Positions 6,982-10,299 of a stretch of DNA of 10,299 bases are shown here, piece by piece. The position numbers were made by a program, and so were the translations under genes. The notes beneath the pieces were generated by a model. It made no database searches, was not told where the DNA came from, and saw only the letters and a program-made list of their open reading frames with translations. Location: the NCBI GenBank assembly GCA_017304505.1, contig JAFKKQ010000074.1, forward strand, positions 1 through 10,299, given 5' to 3'. Within the stretch, counting starts at the first letter, position 1. Each line of letters starts with the position of its first letter. The stretch comes from Hyphomicrobiales bacterium. GTDB taxonomy: Bacteria; Pseudomonadota; Alphaproteobacteria; Rhizobiales; Xanthobacteraceae.

Positions 6982-7353
6982 ATGAAACTGAATCAGATCG
7001 TAGCTGTGGCGCTGCTCCTCGTGACGACGTCGTTCGCCTGGAGTCACGCGCCGAAAGTCGGCGCAAACGGTGGATCGCAAGCAGATGCCGGCAGCTTCCA
7101 CGTCGAGGTCGTGCCGCAGGGCACCACTCTGCAGGTCTTCCTGCGCGACCATGCGGACAAAGCCGTCGGCACAGATGGCTACAGAGGGACGGCCATCTTC
7201 GTAGTCGATGGCAAACCGCTACGCATTCCGCTCGCTCCGGCGGGCGATAACAGACTCACCGGGACGGCCGGCGTGCCGATCCCCAGCGAGCCGAAGGGCG
7301 CGGTGCAGATCACCACGCCATCGGGCAGCACAGTGCAAGCAAAGTTCAATTGA
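6982..7353 (+). CDS. Small periplasmic beta-rich protein of unknown function
   Basis: 123 residues from ATG 6982, preceded at 5 bases by a perfect AGGAGG (6971-6976). The in-frame ATG at 6967 lies before this ribosome site and is not favoured. Seen: signal peptide (about 1-22, ending FAWSHA) and a mature part starting HAPKVGANGG, followed by alternating hydrophobic/polar strands (FHVEVV, LQVFLRD, GTAIFVVDG, GAVQITTPSG) that suggest an Ig-like or beta-sandwich fold. There are no cysteines and few likely metal ligands beyond H22, H40 and H57 and acidic residues. I do not recognise a named family. It resembles in layout the Ig-like domain fused to the adaptor of this cluster (inference). It follows the pump stop by 20 bases and precedes the DUF305 gene by 13, so it is almost surely in the same operon. 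Confidence 0.8.
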   Translation: MKLNQIVAVALLLVTTSFAWSHAPKVGANGGSQADAGSFHVEVVPQGTTLQVFLRDHADKAVGTDGYRGTAIFVVDGKPLRIPLAPAGDNRLTGTAGVPIPSEPKGAVQITTPSGSTVQAKFN

Positions 7354-7366
7354 ACAGGAGCTTCCC

Positions 7367-7981
7367 ATGAAAACTCGTCTTCTCCTTTCCGCCGTTGTTC
7401 TGACAACGTGCTTGTCGATCGCAGCCATTGCCCAAACACAGCAGCAGGATCACGAGGAGCACCATCCCCCTGGGTCGCCACCGCAGACACAGGCAGCGCC
7501 GCCTCCGGCGCCACCGGCTCCACCACCAGCTGCGCAGCCGCCATCCGCCCCGGCGCAGCCACAGATGCCCATGGACATGGGTCAGATGATGCAGCGGATG
7601 CCGGAGCAGTGCCGTGCGATGATGCAGAACATGCCCCCAAACTGCATGTCCATGATGCAGGGCATGATGCAGGGTCGCATGGGCATGATGCCGGGCGGGA
7701 TGCAACCCCAACCAGCCAATCAATCGGCGGCGACCAAGGCGTACATGGAAGCGGCCGAGCGCATGCATGCGCCGATGCTCGCGGGGCTCCAGGCAAGCGA
7801 TCCCGACGTTGCCTTCGTGCGCGCCATGATTGCCCATCACCAGGGCGCGATCGACATGGCGAAAGTTGTCCTGCAGTACGGCAAGGACGATCAAGCCAAG
7901 AAGTGGGCGAACGACGTCATTCGCGAGCAGCAGCGCGAAATTTCCGAGATGGAGGAATGGCTGAAGAAGAACGCCCGCTGA
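7367..7981 (+). CDS. Secreted Met-rich DUF305 protein
   Basis: 204 residues from ATG 7367, with CAGGAG (7355-7360) 6 bases upstream; in-frame codons further 5' lie inside the previous gene and lack this site. Seen: signal peptide (about 1-22, ending SIAAIAQ), His-containing DHEEHH (28-33), a Pro/Ala/Gln-rich linker (about 34-68), a Met-rich segment (67-112) with 18 methionines in 46 residues plus C82 and C93, and a C-terminal DUF305 domain (about 120-200) with RAMIAHHQGAIDMA (152-165, H157, H158) and REISEMEEWL (190-199). Family knowledge: DUF305 is a ferritin-like four-helix domain common in copper clusters; biochemical role not settled. The Met segment fits Cu(I)/Ag(I) binding in the periplasm. 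Last gene of the metal operon, followed by a strong hairpin. Confidence 0.9.
   Translation: MKTRLLLSAVVLTTCLSIAAIAQTQQQDHEEHHPPGSPPQTQAAPPPAPPAPPPAAQPPSAPAQPQMPMDMGQMMQRMPEQCRAMMQNMPPNCMSMMQGMMQGRMGMMPGGMQPQPANQSAATKAYMEAAERMHAPMLAGLQASDPDVAFVRAMIAHHQGAIDMAKVVLQYGKDDQAKKWANDVIREQQREISEMEEWLKKNAR
7586..7672 (+). repeat. ATGATGCAG repeats inside the Met-rich coding segment
   Basis: Four exact copies of ATGATGCAG (Met-Met-Gln) lie at 7586-7594, 7619-7627, 7652-7660 and 7664-7672. The first three are 33 bases apart, an 11-codon period; the last is 12 bases after the third. This suggests growth of the methionine segment by short tandem duplication. Confidence 0.7.
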
Positions 7982-7989
7982 CAAGAGCG

Positions 7990-8020
7990 TGACCTGCTCG
8001 GCCCTCAGCCGGGCAGGTCA
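7990..8020 (+). terminator. Strong hairpin at end of the metal operon, likely terminator
   Basis: TGACCTGCTCGGC and GCCGGGCAGGTCA pair over 13 positions (one T-G wobble) around a CCTCA loop, starting 8 bases after the DUF305 stop. No T-run follows (AATCCCAATCC), so it could be a weak intrinsic terminator, a processing or stabilising stem, or part of a bidirectional arrangement. It marks the boundary between the metal genes and the nuclease gene. Confidence 0.6.
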
Positions 8021-8046
8021 ATCCCAATCCGTAAGAAGCACCGCAC

Positions 8047-9402
8047 ATGAAGCTTACGTTTCTCGGCGCCGCCGGCACCGTCACTGGCTCAAAGTATCTG
8101 CTCGAAGACGCCGGCAAACGTTGGCTCGTCGATTGCGGGCTGTTCCAGGGCCTTAAACCGCTGCGGCTCCGCAACTGGGACCGCCTGCCGTTCGACCCAC
8201 GGGCTGTCGATGCTGTCCTGTTGACGCATGCTCACCTGGATCATTCCGGATATCTGCCGCTGCTGGTGCGGAACGGGTTTCGCGGCCCGATCTATTGCTC
8301 ACCGGCCACGGCCGAGCTGTGTGAAATCCTGCTGCCCGATTCAGGTTACCTGCAAGAGAAGGATGCGGAATTTGCCAACAGGCATGGCTACTCAAAGCAC
8401 AAGCCGGCCTTGCCTCTGTATACCGAACGCGATGCGAGAGAGTCGCTCAAGCTTTTCAGGACGCTGTCCCTCGGGAGCGAACATACGCTCGGCGGACGTC
8501 TAGGAGTCACGCTCCGCCGGACCGGACATATCCTGGGCGCGTGCTCGATCGAGGTCAGCACGGACAATCGCCGGCTGCTCTTTTCCGGAGACCTTGGACG
8601 GTACGATGACCCGATATTCTACGATCCGACCCCCGTCCAAAGAGCCGATTACCTCCTCGTGGAGTCGACCTACGGCGATCGGCAACATGACCGCGTCGAT
8701 CCGGCAACCGGGCTGGAGACGGTCATCACGCGCACCGTCGCGCGTGGCGGAACGGTCATCATCCCCGCTTTCGCCGTGGGCCGGGCGCAGACTTTGCTGT
8801 TCCACCTGCGGCGCTTGAGGGATGCAGGCCGGCTGCGGAATGTCGCTGTGTTCCTGGACAGTCCGATGGCGGTCGACGCGAGCGAGATCTTCTGCCGTAG
8901 CATGGCGGACCACCGCCTCTCAGAGCATGAGTGCCGGACCTCCTGTGGCATCGCGACTTATGTCCACAGCACGGACGAGTCGAAGGCGCTCACGGCAAAT
9001 CCCGTCCCGAAGGTCATCATTTCGGCGAGCGGCATGGCGACCGGCGGGCGCGTCCTGCATCACCTCAAGCGCTACGCGCCCAACCCAAAGAACACTGTAT
9101 TGTTCGCGGGCTTTCAGGCCGCCGGCACGCGAGGTGCTGCGATGGTCTCAGGCGCCAAGTCAGTGAAGATTCACGGCGAAGAAATCCCGATTCGCGCCGA
9201 GGTTCAAAACCTCTCGATGCTCTCGGCCCACGCGGATGCAGATGAGATCATGCGCTGGCTTGGAGGATTCAGCCGCCCGCCCACGGCGACTTTTATCACG
9301 CACGGGGAGCCGGCCGCCGCAGCGGCTCTGAAGTCGAGAATCGAGCATGAGCTGGGCTGGGCCTGCCGGGTGCCGCAGCATCTGGAGAGTGTCGGCCTAT
9401 GA
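8047..9402 (+). CDS. Beta-CASP metallo-beta-lactamase-fold RNA nuclease
   Basis: A full-length 451-residue cytoplasmic protein without a signal peptide. Seen: N-terminal MBL domain with THAHLDHSG (60-68: H61, H63, D65, H66), GHILGA (160-165, H161), SGDLGR (180-185, D182); then a beta-CASP insert with VESTYGDR (205-212), AFAVGRAQ (241-248), SGMATGGRV (328-336), SAHAD (393-397, H395) and ITHGE (417-421, H419). These are the full metal and catalytic motif sets of the CPSF73 / TTHA0252 type. Family role: two-zinc endo- and/or exoribonuclease; no KH domains and no RNase J C-terminal domain are present. The ribosome site is weak (AAGAAG at about 8033-8038). Its last 4 bases overlap the next gene (ATGA), pointing to translational coupling with a nucleoside/nucleotide phosphorylase. 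Substrate is not known. Confidence 0.92.
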   Translation: MKLTFLGAAGTVTGSKYLLEDAGKRWLVDCGLFQGLKPLRLRNWDRLPFDPRAVDAVLLTHAHLDHSGYLPLLVRNGFRGPIYCSPATAELCEILLPDSGYLQEKDAEFANRHGYSKHKPALPLYTERDARESLKLFRTLSLGSEHTLGGRLGVTLRRTGHILGACSIEVSTDNRRLLFSGDLGRYDDPIFYDPTPVQRADYLLVESTYGDRQHDRVDPATGLETVITRTVARGGTVIIPAFAVGRAQTLLFHLRRLRDAGRLRNVAVFLDSPMAVDASEIFCRSMADHRLSEHECRTSCGIATYVHSTDESKALTANPVPKVIISASGMATGGRVLHHLKRYAPNPKNTVLFAGFQAAGTRGAAMVSGAKSVKIHGEEIPIRAEVQNLSMLSAHADADEIMRWLGGFSRPPTATFITHGEPAAAAALKSRIEHELGWACRVPQHLESVGL

Positions 9403-10299
9403 GCGCACCCGAGAAAACCTCACGGACGAGACCGCCCAATCCGCCGCCTCCGCACCCACTGCGAGCGAGACGGCTCGGGATCCGGACGCACCAGGAAGCC
9501 GTAGTCTACATGCGCACCGACTGCCACGTCTGCCGGTCGGAGGGACTGATCCCTCAGTCGCGGGTGCTGTTGCGGAATTCCAAGCACGAGATCATCGCGA
9601 CCCTTCATCAGGTCGAATCGGAGCTGCTCGATGTAGACGAGGCCGGACTGTCGGAGATCGCATGGCAGCGCTTGGCCCTAGCGGAAGGCGACCCGATCTA
9701 TGCGAGTCATCCCAGACCGGTCGAGTCGCTCAGCTTTGTGCGCGGTCGCATCTACGGCCACCGTTTGGATGAAGCTCCGCTGGGCGCGATCATTAGCGAC
9801 GTTGTAAACGGCTCATATTCCGACGTTGACCTTTCTTCCTTCATCACTGCTTGCGCCGCCTCGCCACTCGACCTGGACGAGACCATCGCTCTGACAAAGG
9901 CGATGGTGAATGTTGGCGAGAGGCTTACATGGGATCATCGACCCGTCGTTGACAAACACTCCGTCGGCGGCCTTCCCGGAAACCGCACGACTCCGCTCGT
10001 CGTCTCAATCGTCGCCGCGCATGGCCTCACGATGCCAAAGACATCCTCTCGGGCGATCACATCACCCGCTGGGACCGCCGACACGATGGAGACGATGGCT
10101 CCCGTCGATCTCGACCTTCCCGCGATCCGTCGCGTCATAGACAAGGAGTCAGGCTGTATCGTCTGGGGCGGTGCGGTCCGCCTCAGCCCTGCTGATGATA
10201 TCCTGATCCGAATTGAGCGCGCGCTTGAGATTGACGGCGAGGGCCAGCTCGTCGCCTCGGTGTTGTCGAAGAAGATCGCGGCCGGCTCCTCTCATCTTG
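9399..10299 (+). CDS. Type 2 thymidine phosphorylase / AMP-phosphorylase-like protein, truncated by window edge
   Basis: Opens at ATG 9399 inside the nuclease stop (ATGA) and stays open for 300 codons to the right edge. Seen: a Pro/Arg-rich start (1-25), RLGIRTHQEAVVYMRTDCHVC (25-45, C42 and C45), a helical domain around 125-175, KHSVGGLPGNRTT (186-198, the phosphate-binding signature), and PKTSSRAITSPAGTADTMETM (213-233). Family knowledge: this is the DeoA/TrpD-like nucleoside phosphorylase fold; the KHSVGG and SRAITSPAGTADT blocks are shared with archaeal AMP phosphorylase and bacterial type 2 thymidine phosphorylases. The reaction would be phosphorolysis of thymidine or of a nucleoside 5'-monophosphate to base plus (phospho)ribose-1-phosphate. 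GGAGAG (9384-9389) is 9 bases upstream. Family is sure; substrate is open. About 200 residues are likely missing. Confidence 0.9.
   Translation, partial: MSAPEKTSRTRPPNPPPPHPLRARRLGIRTHQEAVVYMRTDCHVCRSEGLIPQSRVLLRNSKHEIIATLHQVESELLDVDEAGLSEIAWQRLALAEGDPIYASHPRPVESLSFVRGRIYGHRLDEAPLGAIISDVVNGSYSDVDLSSFITACAASPLDLDETIALTKAMVNVGERLTWDHRPVVDKHSVGGLPGNRTTPLVVSIVAAHGLTMPKTSSRAITSPAGTADTMETMAPVDLDLPAIRRVIDKESGCIVWGGAVRLSPADDILIRIERALEIDGEGQLVASVLSKKIAAGSSHL

Noticed and set aside
7208..7366. N-terminal extension of the DUF305 gene back to 7208
   Set aside because: It would overlap the previous gene by 146 bases and bury the signal peptide; ATG 7367 has CAGGAG at the right distance.
7346..7984. Minus-strand open frame rich in histidine, opposite the DUF305 gene
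   Set aside because: Its histidines are simply the reverse complement of the many ATG codons (CAT) of the Met-rich gene; there is no ribosome site, and the plus-strand gene has a signal peptide and a known domain.
1..10299. CRISPR array, tRNA/rRNA genes, insertion sequence or attachment sites
   Set aside because: No regular repeat-spacer pattern, no tRNA-like cloverleaf or rRNA sequence, and no transposase or terminal inverted repeats were seen on reading through the window.

Overview
The window looks like an alphaproteobacterial (probably Hyphomicrobiales, e.g. the Bradyrhizobium/Xanthobacter side) metal-resistance island followed by an RNA/nucleotide-turnover module. The lineage is inferred from high GC, protein style and gene order, and is not proven. 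Coding density is very high: no stretch above 300 bases lacks a gene, and the longest gap is about 73 bases.

Left part (1-943). On the minus strand is the first 295 codons of a heavy-metal (copper-type) P1B ATPase, running off the left edge. Its N-terminus carries a Cys-triplet and His-rich leader, a YHS domain and a heavy-metal-binding TCPMHP...CPICGM domain in place of classical GMxCxxC HMA domains. A 56-base divergent intergenic region separates it from a csoR-type repressor on the plus strand and contains a CsoR-like operator (TACCC-N5-GGGTA, 919-933) placed to control both directions.

Central part (944-7981), all plus strand and apparently one or two operons. In order: a CsoR family copper-sensing repressor; a DUF411 (CopG-like) Cys-rich periplasmic protein; an unrecognised small secreted Cys/His protein; an RND periplasmic adaptor with an extra N-terminal Ig-like domain and an embedded second signal-peptide-like segment; a CusA/CzcA-family RND pump; a small periplasmic beta-rich protein; and a Met-rich DUF305 protein. 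Together they form a detoxification set: the ATPase would move metal from cytoplasm to periplasm, the small His/Cys/Met-rich periplasmic proteins would bind or hand over metal, and the RND pair would expel it across the outer membrane. No outer-membrane factor gene is in the window. A strong hairpin (7990-8020) marks the end of this block.

Right part (8047-10299). A beta-CASP metallo-beta-lactamase-fold nuclease overlaps by ATGA (4 bases) with a type 2 thymidine phosphorylase / AMP-phosphorylase-like gene that runs off the right edge. The translational coupling suggests linked RNA cleavage and nucleotide salvage, separate from the metal genes.

The most interesting points are the two-signal-peptide adaptor with a possible internal start, the bidirectional operator with an apparently leaderless csoR, the RND pump lacking CusA's methionine triad at the aligned positions, the unrecognised Cys-rich secreted protein, and the coupled nuclease/phosphorylase pair. 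None is a proven new system.
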